Of a stretch of 52,659 bases of DNA, positions 52,060-52,659 are shown one piece after another. The stretch's first letter is position 1, and every line of letters starts with the position of its first letter. Origin of the DNA: Phycisphaerae bacterium (GTDB taxonomy: Bacteria > Planctomycetota > Phycisphaerae > UBA1845); contig JAJDDT010000087.1 of NCBI GenBank assembly GCA_029260165.1, positions 1-52,659 on the forward strand. Direction: 5' to 3'. The position numbers were made by a program, and so were the translations under genes. The notes beneath the pieces are model-generated. The model was not told the origin of the DNA, ran no database searches, and was given only the letters and a program-made list of their open reading frames with translations.

Positions 52060-52300
52060 TTTGGCAGTTGGCTTCGTGCGTGTCCGGGCAGGGATTTCCC
52101 ATTTCGGAGAATGCACATCCTGCTGCAATATCGACCTTCTGAAGCGATTGCTTGACTGGGTGAAAAGCCGGTTGGGATGCGACGGGCCTGTTATCGGACG
52201 ATCCGGGGTACTGCAACGATTGGTTGACCGTTGCGACGTGTTTGGAGCGGTTTCATTGCAAGTGTCGCGGTCAGAGCGAACTTGCATGGTTTCGCGATCC

Positions 52301-52312
52301 CGTCACCCACAG
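52301..52312 (-). repeat. Dispersed hairpin repeat, copy 9 (half)
   Basis: CGTCACCCACAG matches the left arm and start of the loop of the dispersed repeat; the right arm and tail are missing. The break lies about 30 bp before the transposase remnant, so insertion may have truncated the repeat. Confidence 0.5.
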
Positions 52313-52343
52313 GAAACTATGAAAGCCGGGTCTCCTGGGGGAT

Positions 52344-52611
52344 GATTGGCGGGATCTTGTCCCAGTCTTTAACGGGCTGATCGCGTGGATGCGTGAGGTG
52401 TTCGATCGTGTTCGATCGTGTTCGTCGCGGGAGTCCTGCCCGTCGCAGGATTGCGATTATCGCGGTGGCCAGGCGGTTGCTGATTCGGTGTTGGGCGATG
52501 TTGCGTGACGGTCGTCGCTGGTGTCCGCCGGGTTCGCGATCGACGGTGGCAGCACAGGGTGAGGGCAGATGCGGGCACGGCTCCCGCGGCTGCGCAGGAT
52601 GTTTGCCGTAG
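52344..52611 (+). pseudogene. IS110-like transposase C-terminal remnant
   Basis: Translation gives DWRDLVPVFNGLIAWMREVF, then after a frame change RRGSPARRRIAIIAVARRLL and AMLRDGRRW, closely resembling the C terminus of IS110-family transposases (general pattern: VALVAVARKLL..LNAMLRDGxPW). A 10-bp tandem duplication, TTCGATCGTG at 52401-52410 and 52411-52420, accounts for the frame shift: removing one copy restores one continuous frame. Only about the last 85 codons remain. Stop TAG at 52609-52611. Confidence 0.65.
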
Positions 52612-52659
52612 CGTAAGGTGTTTATCGTTTTTGGGGCCGATTATTTGTTGTTTGCTTTT

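Noticed and set aside
1-52659. CRISPR arrays, prophage, integrase or toxin-antitoxin genes
   Set aside because: No array of regularly spaced identical repeats, and no integrase, capsid, Cas or recognisable toxin/antitoxin protein among the translated frames.

Overview
The window looks like chromosomal DNA from a planctomycete, most likely of the Phycisphaerae type; this is an inference from gene content. The clues are small membrane proteins ending in a CxxCGY..CPECG zinc ribbon (four copies), a DUF1501 Tat-exported protein, dockerin-type EF-hand repeats on large secreted proteins, PQQ-type propellers, many lipoproteins, and C-terminal hydrophobic/Arg-rich tails. There are no rRNA or intact tRNA genes, no CRISPR array, no phage and no complete mobile element. 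About 46 protein genes are supported, plus one decayed transposase end and one gene-start remnant.

Layout. 0.1-2.1 kb: two paralogous zinc-ribbon membrane proteins (-) with repeats and a partly duplicated gene start. 2.4-3.9 kb: a YceI-like protein and a multipass membrane protein (+). 4.0-9.2 kb: methylthioadenosine phosphorylase coupled to a 1420-residue secreted PQQ-propeller protein (-). 9.5-13.7 kb: a secreted coiled-coil protein behind a possible sigma-54 promoter, Fpg with a leaderless start, two tandem zinc-ribbon membrane proteins, an NAD-dependent epimerase-like protein and a secreted protein with a sorting-like tail. 13.9-18.4 kb: acylphosphatase, then a porin, a PstS-like binding protein and a small lipoprotein (+), facing a chemoreceptor (-). 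18.8-24.8 kb: a double-FHA coiled-coil protein followed by a J-domain/zinc/TPR protein. 24.8-27.5 kb: a heme oxygenase-like protein with a 35-residue membrane protein, a CDF transporter and an Asn/Asp-rich lipoprotein. 27.5-36.7 kb: a run of minus-strand genes: SurE, IspH, double CDGSH protein, prepilin peptidase with a large insertion, LapA-like protein, OmpA-type lipoprotein, two secreted proteins and a CapD-type sugar dehydratase. 37.4-47.0 kb: a CapK-like adenylate-forming enzyme, an Asp/Met-rich secreted protein, NadC, UvrB and two dockerin-bearing secreted proteins. 47.4-52.7 kb: FabI, a CPBP protease, a lipoprotein, a DUF1501 protein, a PilZ protein and an IS110-like transposase end with a 10-bp duplication.

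The most unusual pattern lies between the genes. A 28-31 bp element (7-bp hairpin arms plus a conserved GCTACATTG tail) recurs nine times, counting two partial copies. Some arm pairs show compensatory changes. Judged by eye, the window alternates between G/T-rich and A/C-rich blocks on the + strand, and every copy points one way in G/T blocks and the other way in A/C blocks. A second hairpin family flips the same way in its two copies. This suggests either strand-polar repeats tied to replication direction or a chromosome segment rearranged by several inversions.

Most functional calls rest on motifs read directly from translations. No database search was run, so family names for weakly conserved secreted proteins are tentative.
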